Below, in pieces: positions 16,503 to 25,970 of a stretch of DNA of 64,000 nt. Position numbers and translations under genes: made by a program. Each line of letters starts with the position of its first letter. Position 1 is the stretch's first letter. Below the pieces are notes generated by a model, which was given only the letters and a program-made list of their open reading frames with translations, did not search any database and was not told the origin of the DNA. This stretch comes from Rhizobium chutanense (GTDB lineage Bacteria; Pseudomonadota; Alphaproteobacteria; Rhizobiales; Rhizobiaceae). The stretch lies in contig NZ_NWSV01000013.1 of the NCBI RefSeq assembly GCF_002531935.1, forward strand, positions 100,519 through 164,518. Direction: 5' to 3'.

Positions 16503-17143
16503 CAAAGACGGACGACATCATCGAAAGCCTGGTCGGCGACCTGAAGCCGGTGCCGCGCCATGCGCTGCGGCGCCGTTTCGCGCTTGGCCTATTGCCCGCC
16601 CTCGGGCTCTCGCTGCTGCTGATGCTGGCCATTCTCGGCCTCAGGGTCGATATGCCGGATGTGCTGATGCTGCCGGTCTTCTGGATTAAATCGGCTTATA
16701 ATGCGTTGATTGCGGTGACAGCTCTCTTCGCCGTCGTTCGGCTTTCCCGTCCCGACGGTTCCGAAGGACGCTTTTTCGGTTTGCTTGCCACGATCTTTGC
16801 CGCGATGACGGCAGTCGCAGCCATCCAGCTGATGATGGCTCCCGTTGGATCTTCCCGAGTACTGATCCTTGGCTCCTCAGCGCTCCATTGCCCGCTGCTG
16901 ATCATCGGCTTCGCATTGCCGGTCTATGCCGGCGTGGTCTGGGCGCTGCGTCGCGCCGCACCCTCCGATCTCAGGCTGACCGGCTTCGTCGCCGGCATTG
17001 CCGCGGGAGCAGCAGGCGCCTGGGTCTATTCGTGGTTTTGCACCGAAAACGGCATGCCCTTCGTGCTGATCTGGTATTCGCTCGGCATCCTGCTCACCGG
17101 CGCGCTCGGCGCCTTGACCGGTCCTCGGCTGCTCCGCTGGTAG
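16499..17143 (+). CDS. nrsF: NrsF-type membrane anti-sigma factor (DUF1109)
   Basis: A 214-aa inner-membrane protein with six hydrophobic helices after a short cytoplasmic N-terminus (TKTDDIIESLVGDLKPVP), the usual layout of the DUF1109/NrsF family. Translation starts at a GTG whose bases overlap the sigma-factor stop (GTGA). Cysteines at LHCPLLI and SWFCTENGMP are placed as in NrsF proteins, where two conserved Cys are needed to sense metals or oxidants. It should hold the ECF factor inactive at the membrane until stress. Confidence 0.85.
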   Translation: MTKTDDIIESLVGDLKPVPRHALRRRFALGLLPALGLSLLLMLAILGLRVDMPDVLMLPVFWIKSAYNALIAVTALFAVVRLSRPDGSEGRFFGLLATIFAAMTAVAAIQLMMAPVGSSRVLILGSSALHCPLLIIGFALPVYAGVVWALRRAAPSDLRLTGFVAGIAAGAAGAWVYSWFCTENGMPFVLIWYSLGILLTGALGALTGPRLLRW

Positions 17144-17263
17144 ATCCTTCTCTGCCGCCGCTGTCCATCTGCTCCGAAACTCAGGCGTTTGCTCCAAGAT
17201 TTGATGGTGCGATCTCATCCGACCCACACAGGACACCTTCAGGAAACCTTTCTCGGTGTCGTC

Positions 17264-17902
17264 TCATTCCGCCGGCAGATTAAACCTGCCTCTGGCTCCG
17301 AGGCGGGCCAATACAGGCCGGGAAAACGGCCGGCCGGACCATTTCAGCACGCTTTCGCGAAAAACCTGTCGTTCCTCTTCTGAGGCGAACAATCTGGCCG
17401 GCCACGGGTGAGACACCAGTCTGGACATCCAAAAATGGAAAGTTCCCGCATCCTCTTCGAGCGCATAGAGTGACTGCCACGTGCACGTGACCGTCTGCCC
17501 CAGGACCGTGTAGCTGATTCCGCTCTCATCCACGGTAGACTCGACGGGCTTGCCGATAGTCCCCGCCTTCACCAGCCGCCTGCGATACATGGAACGCAGC
17601 AACCGCCGGAATGGCTTCAGCAGCAGAAAGGCCAGGAGCGCGCAGGCAACGACTGTAGCGAGGACATAGACAATGAATGTGCCGACGTCACCCGCCTGCC
17701 ATTTGTCGAAATTGGTAATCAGCGCGACGAACAGCGCGACCGTTCCCGCGGCGCCGATAGTTGGACCAGGAGGCAGAAGCTGACGCGATGCATGCTGGAC
17801 ATCGAGATGGTCGTCGAGTTCCAAAGCGAAGGTTTTGCGAAAGGCGGGGCGATCCGCAGACGGCCAGATTTTCGGGACTGAGGCGGGGGGACCCTCGGAC
17901 AT
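17264..17902 (-). CDS. YcxB-like membrane protein of unknown function
   Basis: A 212-aa protein with a cytoplasmic N-terminus, two adjacent hydrophobic helices (about 48-66 and 76-98) and a C-terminal soluble domain. In that domain DESGISYTVLGQTVTCTWQSLYALEEDAGTFHFW and a later PARLFASEEERQVFRESV follow the YcxB-like family pattern (PH-like fold). I chose the ATG at 17902 (site GGCAGG, 7 nt) over an in-frame TTG two codons upstream. It is a single gene, convergent with nrsF. No function is known for the family. Confidence 0.65.
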   Translation of the reverse strand: MSEGPPASVPKIWPSADRPAFRKTFALELDDHLDVQHASRQLLPPGPTIGAAGTVALFVALITNFDKWQAGDVGTFIVYVLATVVACALLAFLLLKPFRRLLRSMYRRRLVKAGTIGKPVESTVDESGISYTVLGQTVTCTWQSLYALEEDAGTFHFWMSRLVSHPWPARLFASEEERQVFRESVLKWSGRPFSRPVLARLGARGRFNLPAE

Positions 17903-18058
17903 GTTCAACCTGCCAAACCGGAGAATGCTCGACTAGAAAATTCTCCCATAGGTAGCAATTGCTTCCTCTTGCGTCAACGAGAGCCCAATCGCGTGCTTGT
18001 CGATTCCAGCATGGCGCAAATGCAGCCCACCCGACTGAGGGGGCATTCTTATCGCCAG

Positions 18059-18673
18059 TCAGTGCCTCATTACGCCGCCTGCGGCCGATATATCGTCCGG
18101 CGTATCCACGTCGAGATGGGCTGCATCGCCAACGTCGACATCGAGCACCGGCAGGCCCGACGTGGCGATGATACCGCGCGCACCGACGTCGCCTTCAAGT
18201 CGCAGGATCGCGTGATCGAGAGAACGTGGCAGAACAACCGGATTGCCGGGCTCGCCGCACGAGACGGCGCGCACAACGGCCTTGCCGCCCGCGCTGCGAA
18301 AGGCGGAAATCAGGGCATTCAGATGCGCGATGGAAATGCCGGGCATATCGGCCAGCATGACCAGAATGCCGTCGGTGCCGTCGGCACCCTTTGATGATAG
18401 TCCTGCGATGAGCGAACTCGCCATGCCATCGGCGTAATCGGGATTATCGACGAGAGCCAGCGGAAGCCCGCCGAGCGCGGCCTCGATCTCCGGCCGGCGA
18501 TGCCCCGTGACTACAATAACGCAGGCTGCATCCGACCCGAGCGCGGTCAAGGCGCACCGTCGCACCAGCGGCACGCCGTCGAACTCGGCCAGCAGCTTGT
18601 GCTTCCCACCCTTGCCCATCCGGCTGGCCTTGCCGGCGGCGAGAATAACGATCGCGACCGACGCCTCAAGCAT
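18059..18673 (-). CDS. MocA-like molybdopterin cytidylyl/nucleotidyltransferase
   Basis: A 204-aa NTP-transferase (MobA-like fold). The nucleotide motif VILAAGKASRMGKGGKHKLL is at residues 8-27, ALVDNPDYADGMASSL and LVMLADMPGI follow, and PGNPVVLP precedes the C-terminus. These match MocA/CoxI-type enzymes that attach CMP to the molybdenum cofactor. It overlaps xdhC by 8 nt. Since PaoC-type enzymes use the cytosine dinucleotide cofactor (established for E. coli PaoABC), a dedicated MocA beside them makes sense. Confidence 0.8.
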   Translation of the reverse strand: MLEASVAIVILAAGKASRMGKGGKHKLLAEFDGVPLVRRCALTALGSDAACVIVVTGHRRPEIEAALGGLPLALVDNPDYADGMASSLIAGLSSKGADGTDGILVMLADMPGISIAHLNALISAFRSAGGKAVVRAVSCGEPGNPVVLPRSLDHAILRLEGDVGARGIIATSGLPVLDVDVGDAAHLDVDTPDDISAAGGVMRH

Positions 18674-19592
18674 AAGCCATCAGTCTTGCCGCAGCGACAT
18701 CTGCCAGAACCGACAGGGCCAGCGAGGTTGCATCCCGCGTCGGGCCGAACATTCCGATCGGCGCCTTGATACGATCGATCTCGTCCTGCCCGAAAGCGAG
18801 CGCCGTCAACCGCTCGACACGTCGGCGATGCGTGCGGCTGCTGCCGAGCGCGCCGATGTAGAACCCTGGCGAGACCAGCGCAGCCTCGAGAATGGCGGCT
18901 TCGGCGTCGAGGTCGTGATGCAGGAGCACGACGGCCGTGAAGCGATCGATGGCGCCGGCCGCCCTGCCCTCCTCGCCCTGCCCCCGGATGATCACATCGT
19001 AGCCGGAGGCCTCGGCCAGTCGTGCAACGGCCTGCGCTTCGATTGTCTGCCCGGACAGGACGACGCGGGTGCGGGGACGATAGACGCCGACGAAATCGCG
19101 CTGCAGCCAGCCGGCCCGTGGCGGCGGGTCTACCGGTTCGAGGCTCTGTTGCTCGGGTGAATAGGCCAGGCCTGCAGCCTGCCTCTGTCCGAGACGATCC
19201 AGAACATGCTGCAAAGCCCCGACATCTCTGAGAACATGGATGGCGAGGGAGATTCCGCCGCCGCAGGGAAGGACGATGTCAAAGAAGGGAGAGCCGTCGC
19301 CGAACTTCACCGTGCGGTCGCACCCATCCGCCATTGCCAGAAGCGCTTCGGAAGCCACTGCGGCTTCGACGCATCCGCCGGAGACATAGCCGCAGAACCG
19401 GCCATCGGCCGCGACAACCACGTGGGAGCCGAGGGTGCGGGCCGCGCCGCCGCGTATGTCGACGAGGGTGGCGAGCGCTACCGCTCCACCAGCATGGGCG
19501 TCTATCGCGAAGCGAAGCAGTTCCGCAGGATCGTCGGTGGCCGAGACCCGGACGGGAACGGGCGCCGCGATGGAGCCGAGTGTCTGATCCAT
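18666..19592 (-). CDS. paoD: XdhC/PaoD-family molybdenum cofactor chaperone
   Basis: A 308-aa XdhC family protein. The N-terminal XdhC/CoxI domain has TLVDIRGGAARTLGSHVVV and FCGYVSGGCVEAAV with the family Cys; the C-terminal domain has a Rossmann-like part ending in FYIGALGSSRTHRRRVERL. These chaperones bind, sulfurate and insert the cofactor into xanthine-dehydrogenase-family enzymes. It lies 52 nt after paoC and overlaps the cytidylyltransferase. The ATG at 19592 (MDQTLGS) was preferred to an upstream one inside the intergenic region. Confidence 0.85.
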   Translation of the reverse strand: MDQTLGSIAAPVPVRVSATDDPAELLRFAIDAHAGGAVALATLVDIRGGAARTLGSHVVVAADGRFCGYVSGGCVEAAVASEALLAMADGCDRTVKFGDGSPFFDIVLPCGGGISLAIHVLRDVGALQHVLDRLGQRQAAGLAYSPEQQSLEPVDPPPRAGWLQRDFVGVYRPRTRVVLSGQTIEAQAVARLAEASGYDVIIRGQGEEGRAAGAIDRFTAVVLLHHDLDAEAAILEAALVSPGFYIGALGSSRTHRRRVERLTALAFGQDEIDRIKAPIGMFGPTRDATSLALSVLADVAAARLMAYA

Positions 19593-19644
19593 GAGACGTC
19601 CTTGGGAAAGGGACGGCGATCCGGCGAGACCGCCGTCGACATCG

Positions 19645-21843
19645 TCAGGCCACATCCGGCAGGCCGCCGATCAGTTTGTCGAGCGTCAGGGGGTAATGCC
19701 GAACCCGCACGCCGGTTGCATTGTAGATGGCGTTGGCGATGGCGGCGGCGACGCCGCAAAGGCCAAGCTCGCCGACGCCTTTTGCCTTCATCGGCGAGGA
19801 CATCGGATCGGTCTCGTCCATGAAGATCACCTCCTGGTACGGAATGTCGGCATGCACCGCCACTTCGTAGCCGGCGAGATCGTGGTTGACGAAGAAGCCG
19901 CGCCGGGTATCGACCGCCAGCTCCTCGGAGAGCGCTCCGCCGGCCCCCATCGTCATTGCGCCGATCACCTGGCTGCGGGCGGTGATCGGGTTGAGGATCC
20001 GGCCTGCGGCGCAGACCGCGAGCATCCTGCGGATGCGGCTTTCTCCGGTGGCGACGTCGACACCAACCTCCACGAAATGCGCTCCGAATGTCGATTGCTG
20101 ATGTGTTTCGGTGAGATCGCCCCATTGGATCGTGTCCTCGCCGACAAGACCATCCGGACCGGCAGCTTCTGCAAGAGGCACCGAACGATTGCCCGAGCGG
20201 ACCTCTCCATTCTCGAAGACGATGTCTTCGGAGTTGAAGCCGAGCTTCTTGGCGACGGCCTCACGCAGCTTGACGCAGGCTGCGTAGACGCCTGATGTCG
20301 AGGAATTGGCACCGAACTGTCCGCCGGAGCCCGCCGAGACAGGAAAACGCGAGTCGCCGAGCTGGACGGCAACCTTGTCAATGGTGACCCCCATCATTTC
20401 GGCGGCCGTCTGCGCGATGATCGTGTAGCTGCCGGTGCCGATGTCGGTCATGTCGGTTTCCACAGTCACGACGCCTTCCCGGTCGAGCTTTACCCGCGCG
20501 CCGGAGGGAAGCACGAGGTTGTTGCGGAAAGCAGCGGCAACGCCCATGCCGACCAGCCAGTTGCCCTCCCGTTTGAAACCCGGCCTTCCCCGTTCATTCC
20601 AGCCGAACCGCTCGGCGCCGAGCTTGAGGCAGCCGACGAGATTGCGCTGGGAAAAAGGCCGCTGCGGCTTTTCCGGATCGACCTGGGTGTCGTTGATGAT
20701 GCGAAACTGCACGGGATCGATACCGACTTTCTCGGCAACCTCGTCGATGGCGATCTCGAGCGCCATCAGTCCCGGCGCCTCGCCGGGAGCACGCATGGCA
20801 TTGCCCTCGGGCAGATGCAGCGTCGCCAGCCGCATCGCCGTCATGCGGTTCGCACCGGCATAGAGAAGGCGAGTCTGGTTGACAGCGGTCTCCAGGCCTC
20901 CGCCAGGAAGGTCCCCGGACCAGCTTTCGTGGGCAATGGCGATTATCTTGCCGTCACGCTCGGTTCCGATGCGAATCCGCTGGATCGTCGCCGGCCGGTG
21001 GGTCGTGTTGTTCATCATGAACGGCCGCGGCAGGGCAACCTTGACGGGGCGCCCAATCGCACGCGCCCCGACAACGGCCAGCACGGCATCGGCCCGCAGG
21101 AACAGCTTGCCGCCGAAGCCGCCGCCGATGAAGGGCGACATCAGGTGGATCTTCTCCTTGTCGATGTCGAGCGTCGTCGCAAGGTCGGACCTCCACCAGT
21201 CGACCATCTGGCTGGAGGTCCAGACGGTCACCTCTTCGCCGTTCCAAGCCGCGATCGATGCATGCGGCTCCATCATCGCATGCGACTGATCAGGCGTCGT
21301 ATAGGTCGCGTCCAGAGTGACGGGAGCCGCGCCGAAGGCAGAATCGAAGTCGCCGGCCGCGGTATCGGGCTGCTGCGATTCATCCGGCTTGACGGCCGAA
21401 TCCTTTGCCTGGGCGAGGTCGAACGCGCCCTTTTCCTCGGCATAGTCGACATTGACCAGAGCGGCTGCGGCGCGAGCCTGCTCGAAGGTCTCGGCGACGA
21501 CGACCGCGATTGCCTGGTGATAATGCTGAACCTCGTCGCCCCCGAACAGCCTGGCGGTGTTGAACCTGCCCTTTTTCCGCTCGCCGATATCGAGCGTCGT
21601 CACCACGGCAAGCACGCCGGAAGCCCTCTTGGCGGCGGAGACATCCATGGATTTGATGCGCCCCTTGGCGATCGCCGCGCCGACGGGATAGCCATAGGCA
21701 TAGCGCATGTTCGGATCGTGCCACTCATAGGCGTACATCGCCCGGCCGGTGGTCTTGAGCTGGCCGTCGATGCGGTGGATCGGCTGACCGACGACCTTCA
21801 GATTGTCGATCGGGTTGGTTGTCGCTGGTGTATCGAACTGCAT
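19645..21843 (-). CDS. paoC: PaoC-like molybdenum-binding subunit of aldehyde oxidoreductase
   Basis: A 732-aa catalytic subunit of the xanthine-dehydrogenase family. It has an ALD_XDH_C a/b-hammerhead start (GRAMYAYEW), the FGGGFGGK-type motif as FIGGGFGGKLF, NAMRAPGEAPG, and the catalytic glutamate in MKAKGVGELGLCG near residue 692. Length and order match E. coli PaoC (YagR). The reaction is oxidation of aromatic or other aldehydes to acids at a Mo=S centre. It lies 3 nt after paoB. The complex is expected in the periplasm, carried there by the Tat signal on PaoA. Confidence 0.88.
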   Translation of the reverse strand: MQFDTPATTNPIDNLKVVGQPIHRIDGQLKTTGRAMYAYEWHDPNMRYAYGYPVGAAIAKGRIKSMDVSAAKRASGVLAVVTTLDIGERKKGRFNTARLFGGDEVQHYHQAIAVVVAETFEQARAAAALVNVDYAEEKGAFDLAQAKDSAVKPDESQQPDTAAGDFDSAFGAAPVTLDATYTTPDQSHAMMEPHASIAAWNGEEVTVWTSSQMVDWWRSDLATTLDIDKEKIHLMSPFIGGGFGGKLFLRADAVLAVVGARAIGRPVKVALPRPFMMNNTTHRPATIQRIRIGTERDGKIIAIAHESWSGDLPGGGLETAVNQTRLLYAGANRMTAMRLATLHLPEGNAMRAPGEAPGLMALEIAIDEVAEKVGIDPVQFRIINDTQVDPEKPQRPFSQRNLVGCLKLGAERFGWNERGRPGFKREGNWLVGMGVAAAFRNNLVLPSGARVKLDREGVVTVETDMTDIGTGSYTIIAQTAAEMMGVTIDKVAVQLGDSRFPVSAGSGGQFGANSSTSGVYAACVKLREAVAKKLGFNSEDIVFENGEVRSGNRSVPLAEAAGPDGLVGEDTIQWGDLTETHQQSTFGAHFVEVGVDVATGESRIRRMLAVCAAGRILNPITARSQVIGAMTMGAGGALSEELAVDTRRGFFVNHDLAGYEVAVHADIPYQEVIFMDETDPMSSPMKAKGVGELGLCGVAAAIANAIYNATGVRVRHYPLTLDKLIGGLPDVA

Positions 21844-21846
21844 GGC

Positions 21847-22797
21847 TCAACCCCTTGCTTCGGCCATGACCGCGCCGAGCGTGCGCTCGACCAGATCGAC
21901 CTTGAAACGGTTCTGTTCGGTAGGATGGGCATCGGCGAGAAGGACGCCCGCCGCCGCCCGCGCGCCTTTCGGCAGCTCGGCATCGGCTGCCTCAATGCGC
22001 CACGGCTTATGGGCGACACCCCCGACGGCGACACGTCCTGTACCGTCCGGCTGGATAACGGCGCCGATCGAAACGAGTGCGAAGGCGTAGGAAGCGCGGT
22101 CTCGAACCTTGCGATAGATGTGCCTGCCGCCGATCGGGGGCGGTAGCAAGACCGCCGTGACGAACTCGCCGCGCTCAAGAACCGTCTCGATCTCAGGCGT
22201 GTCGCCGGGCAGCCGATGAAAGTCGCCGATCGGAATCGAGCGGCGGCTGCCGTCGGCCTTGACCGTCTCGATGACGGCATCGAGCGCCCGCATGGCGATC
22301 GCCATATCGCTCGGATGGGTAGCGATGCAGCTTTCGCTCACCCCGACCACCGCATGCTGGCGGCTGAAGCCGCCGATCGCGGAACAGCCGCTGCCCGGCT
22401 GCCGCTTATTGCACGGCTGGTTCGGGTCGTAGAAATAAGGACAGCGCGTCCGCTGCAGGAGGTTGCCGGCCGTCGTCGCCTTGTTACGCAGTTGGCCCGA
22501 CGCGCCCGCGACCAGGGCGCGGGATAACAGAGCGTAGTCGCGGCGAACGGTTTCGTGGGCCGCAAGATCCGTGTTGCGGACCAAGGCGCCGATGCGCAGC
22601 CCGCCCTCCGGCGTAGCTTCGATCTTGTCGAGGCCGAGACCGTTGATGTCGATCAGATGCGCCGGCGTCTCGATTTCTAGCTTCATCAGGTCGAGCAGGT
22701 TGGTGCCGCCGGCGATGAACTTGATTTCAGGATTGGAGGCGGCCGCCTTGGCCGCGGCCTCGACGGACGAGGCGCGTTCATAGGTGAAGGCTCTCAT
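21847..22797 (-). CDS. paoB: PaoB-like FAD/[4Fe-4S] subunit
   Basis: A 316-aa CO-dehydrogenase-flavoprotein-type subunit. FAD-binding stretches are KFIAGGTNLLDLMK and ATTAGNLLQRTRCP. Four cysteines (about C119, C129, C138 and C157) lie in the insert TRCPYFYDPNQPCNKR..GC....C; E. coli PaoB holds a [4Fe-4S] cluster in the equivalent place, unlike most flavin subunits of the family. The start at 22797 overlaps the paoA stop by 4 nt (ATGA). It relays electrons between the Fe-S subunit, FAD and the electron acceptor. Confidence 0.87.
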   Translation of the reverse strand: MRAFTYERASSVEAAAKAAASNPEIKFIAGGTNLLDLMKLEIETPAHLIDINGLGLDKIEATPEGGLRIGALVRNTDLAAHETVRRDYALLSRALVAGASGQLRNKATTAGNLLQRTRCPYFYDPNQPCNKRQPGSGCSAIGGFSRQHAVVGVSESCIATHPSDMAIAMRALDAVIETVKADGSRRSIPIGDFHRLPGDTPEIETVLERGEFVTAVLLPPPIGGRHIYRKVRDRASYAFALVSIGAVIQPDGTGRVAVGGVAHKPWRIEAADAELPKGARAAAGVLLADAHPTEQNRFKVDLVERTLGAVMAEARG

Positions 22798-23456
22798 GCT
22801 TTGATCCCCGCGACTTCCGAAATGGCATCGAGAATGTTGGAGTAGGCGCCGCACCGACAGATATTGCCGCTCATGCGTTCGCGGATCTCGGCGGGCGTGA
22901 CGGCCGTCTGCGCAGTAAGGTCGCCTGTGACGTGGCTCGGTATGTTGGCCTTGATCTCCTCGAGCACAGCCACCGAGGAACAGATCTGTCCGGGTGTGCA
23001 GTAGCCGCACTGGAAGCCGTCATGTTTCACGAAGGCTGCCTGCATCGGATGAAGATGTCCGGGCTGTCCGAGACCTTCGATCGTGGTGATCCGGTCGCCT
23101 TCATGCATGACCGCCAGCGTCAGGCAGGAATTGATGCGGTGGCCGTCGACCATGACCGTGCATGCGCCGCATTGGCCATGGTCGCATCCCTTCTTCGTGC
23201 CTGTAAGATGCAGGTGCTCGCGCAACGCATCGAGCAGCGAAGTTCTGTTGTCGACCTCGAGATCGTATTTGTCGCCATTGACCGTGAGGGAAACTTTCGA
23301 TGTATACGCCATTTCATTTCCTGGGGACTGTGCCGCCGCGGGAGTGACGGCTGCGCTTACCGCAACCGTTGCGGCCGACGAGATAAGCAAATCCCGACGG
23401 GAAAGTTCCAGTTGTGTCTGGCTTGGCATGATTGTTCCACCTTGCTCGTTAGACAT
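22794..23456 (-). CDS. paoA: PaoA-like [2Fe-2S] subunit with Tat signal
   Basis: A 220-aa iron-sulfur subunit. A twin-arginine signal (ELSRRDLLIS) precedes an Ala-rich export region ending near AAAQS. The plant-type [2Fe-2S] cluster has Cys in GCDHGQCGACTVMVDG and a fourth about 20 residues on; the second cluster is in FQCGYCTPGQI and NICRCGAYSNI. The complete paoABC operon then runs left. It has only a 213-nt upstream gap to the chemoreceptor gene, where the promoter must lie. The start at 23456 or an ATG nine codons later (MPSQTQ) are both possible. Confidence 0.88.
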   Translation of the reverse strand: MSNEQGGTIMPSQTQLELSRRDLLISSAATVAVSAAVTPAAAQSPGNEMAYTSKVSLTVNGDKYDLEVDNRTSLLDALREHLHLTGTKKGCDHGQCGACTVMVDGHRINSCLTLAVMHEGDRITTIEGLGQPGHLHPMQAAFVKHDGFQCGYCTPGQICSSVAVLEEIKANIPSHVTGDLTAQTAVTPAEIRERMSGNICRCGAYSNILDAISEVAGIKA

Positions 23457-23669
23457 CGGCGCGCGTCGACGCCGTCTTCAAAGCTAGTGCAACTCAGCCT
23501 TTTGATTAGGCCCGTTCCTTTGCATACGCTTATGAATTGAGGTCATGAATTCCTGCGCGGCAGCAGCGCAATGACATGCATCATTCGCCTAAAGGCGAGG
23601 CCGCGCCGTTGGGCGTCAGGGCGGCAGGTGAGCTTGTGTCGCGGATTCTGATCTGACCTCGGTCGAGCG

Positions 23670-25547
23670 TCATCTTTGCATCACGCGGCGCGGAGCGACC
23701 AATCGGACCGGCATGTTGCCTTCGAAGGATCTGCTGCCGCGTTGCATGTCCGCCGCGCCTTTGTCACTGTCCAATTGAAACTGATTGACCAGATCCCGCA
23801 GACGGCCTGCCTCGGAGGACAACGATGCGGCGGCAGCCGTCGACTGCTCGACCATTGCCGCATTTTGCTGGGTCGTCTGGTCCATTTGATTGACGGCGGT
23901 ATTGATCTCGGCAAGTCCAGTCGACTGCTCGCGCGCCGAAGTGGCAATCGCATCCATGAGCTGGTTGATCTGGACGACGTACTCGCCGATCGACTTGAGC
24001 GACGTTCCGGTTTCGAGAACCAGTTTCACGCCATTTTGCACTTCGGTAGACGACTTTTGAATAAAGCCCTTGATTTCCTTGGCTGCTTGGGCAGCGCGTT
24101 GGGCAAGCTCACGGACTTCTTGTGCGACCACGGCAAAACCCTTGCCCGCCTCACCCGCACGGGCTGCCTCGACGCCGGCGTTCAGCGCCAGAAGGTTTGT
24201 CTGAAAGGCAATTTCATCGATTGCCCCAATGATGTTCGAAATCTGTTCTGAACTGTCCTCGATGCGTCGCATGGCCTGTTCCGCCTCCGATACGACGGTT
24301 GCCGACCGCTGAGCGCTGACATTGGCTTCCAGGGCCACATGGCGTGCCTCATCGGTGCGTTTGCTGGCCATCGTCACGTTCGACGTGATCTCGTCCAAGG
24401 CTGCGGCTGTCTCCTCAAGAGAAGCTGCCTGTTGCTCGGTACGTTTGGAAAGGTCCTGCGCGGCAGAGGCAATTTCACCGGTACCATTGTCTATGCTGTG
24501 CACGGTCTGCAGCACCGCGCCGATCGTCGCGCCCAATTGCCGGAGCGAAGCGTTGAAGTCTTCGCGCAAGGTTTCATATTCCGCGGCGAACTGTTCCGAG
24601 AGCTGGAAGGATATGTCGCCTGCCGCTAGCCGCCGCAGGCCTTCGCCCAATGTCGTGGTTGCGAAGCGCAATTGTTCAGCCTCGCGTTCGGCGCGCTGCT
24701 GGGCTGCAGCGCGCGCCGCCTCACTCTCACTGCGGGAGTCGGCGGCCTCCTTCTCAAGCCTGACGACGTTAAGGGCGTTCTGACGAAAGATCTCGACTGC
24801 GCTGGCCATATCGCCGACTTCGTCGGCGCGGCCGGCATAGGGAATATCACTGTCGAGGTCGCCGCCCGACAAACGCTTCATGGCGGATGCGGTTCTTCGG
24901 ATCGGGTTGGCAATTCCTGATATGGCAAATACGATGCCCGCCATGGCAACGAGTAGGGCGATCGCTGCAGTTGCTGCCGTCAGGATGAAAGCGGAATCCG
25001 CCGTAGTGCCGCTCGCAGCTACGAAGCCTTCGGCCTGGCTGAGAATGAAGGCAACCAAATCCGCTACCGCCTTGTTCATCAGAGCAGCTTGCGGTTCCAT
25101 ATTTTCCTTGAAGAAACGAACGGCTTCAGGCGTCTTCCCGCTGGCCTCGAGCGCGATCATTTGATCTGCCAGTTCGCGGTATTTGCTGAGTTCCGGCTTG
25201 ATCTGATTAATCAGTTCCCGGCCACGCGCCGTGCGAACACCGTTTTCATATTCGGCGACAATTTTGTCGAGCGCGATGCCTACGGCGTCGATCTCTTGCT
25301 TTCCGGCTTTCTGCTCCTCCACCGTGTCTTCCAGGAGATACTGAGCATAGCTCAGTTTCAGATCGAGGAAGTTGTCCTTGATCTCACGCGCCGTCACCAG
25401 CCGCTGCATCCAGAAGGTCCCGATCTGTTCAGCATTGACCCTCAGCGTCGACATAGTGGTCAGCGAAACATAGGACAGTCCAACCATGAACAGGCTGATG
25501 ATAGACAGCTTTAGGATCAGGGCCTGCTTGATACTGGGGCGCTTCAT
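23670..25547 (-). CDS. Methyl-accepting chemotaxis protein
   Basis: A 625-aa transmembrane chemoreceptor. TM1 is at about residues 10-30, followed by a roughly 150-residue helical periplasmic sensor (4-helix-bundle type) and TM2 near 195-215 (ALLVAMAGIVFAISG). A HAMP domain (NPIRRTASAMKRLSGGDLDSDIP) and a second HAMP-like stretch (LRRLAAGDISFQLS) come next, then the signalling hairpin with EIAFQTNLLALNAGVEAARAGEAGKGFAVVA. No C-terminal CheR-docking pentapeptide (NWxxF) is seen. The start MKRPSIKQAL at 25547 follows a GGAG site. The ligand is unknown, and the receptor stands alone without other che genes nearby. Confidence 0.93.
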   Translation of the reverse strand: MKRPSIKQALILKLSIISLFMVGLSYVSLTTMSTLRVNAEQIGTFWMQRLVTAREIKDNFLDLKLSYAQYLLEDTVEEQKAGKQEIDAVGIALDKIVAEYENGVRTARGRELINQIKPELSKYRELADQMIALEASGKTPEAVRFFKENMEPQAALMNKAVADLVAFILSQAEGFVAASGTTADSAFILTAATAAIALLVAMAGIVFAISGIANPIRRTASAMKRLSGGDLDSDIPYAGRADEVGDMASAVEIFRQNALNVVRLEKEAADSRSESEAARAAAQQRAEREAEQLRFATTTLGEGLRRLAAGDISFQLSEQFAAEYETLREDFNASLRQLGATIGAVLQTVHSIDNGTGEIASAAQDLSKRTEQQAASLEETAAALDEITSNVTMASKRTDEARHVALEANVSAQRSATVVSEAEQAMRRIEDSSEQISNIIGAIDEIAFQTNLLALNAGVEAARAGEAGKGFAVVAQEVRELAQRAAQAAKEIKGFIQKSSTEVQNGVKLVLETGTSLKSIGEYVVQINQLMDAIATSAREQSTGLAEINTAVNQMDQTTQQNAAMVEQSTAAAASLSSEAGRLRDLVNQFQLDSDKGAADMQRGSRSFEGNMPVRLVAPRRVMQR

Positions 25548-25970
25548 GCGGGTCTCCTCGAAGCTTTGCTGGGACGACCGGCTTGCCGGTTGATGCAAAA
25601 TCTGTCACCGGATTCAATAATTTAGTATTAACTAAACAGCGACCCCAGTGTCGTTTTTAGGAAACTTTTGCATCGGTAGAAACTTCCGCGATTAGTCCGA
25701 ACGCAGCACGACTCAAAGTTCCTGGAAACCGCCGGAAAAAGCAGCCATGGCGAGCGAAAATCTCTCCTCGTCGGATCTCGAGACACCGCAATATGGCTCG
25801 ACCGAGATCGACTCTGCGCCGATCGTCGGCCGTGGAGCGGAGCCAAAAGAAGTCGTGAAATTAACTTGTGTGGCGCCCGCCAGGGAGTGGAACGCCGCTG
25901 CCTGCCGCCCCACTACGTCGGCAGGCATCTGCACGCTTGCCAATCAGTCCAGGGAACACATACTGGATCC
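25548..25970. other. Divergent promoter region of mcp and vbsP
   Basis: No gene is supported in these 423 bases. An inverted repeat TTTAGT-ATTA-ACTAAA lies at 25621-25636, about 75 nt upstream of the chemoreceptor start, in an AT-rich patch; it may be an operator. No RpoI-type (TAAAT...CGT) promoter was found before vbsP, in line with the reported RpoI independence of vbsP in R. leguminosarum. Confidence 0.4.

Noticed and set aside
25747..25970. Plus-strand frame ahead of vbsP
   Set aside because: Starts near the chemoreceptor promoter, no ribosome site, no family pattern; it would overlap vbsP in a different frame.
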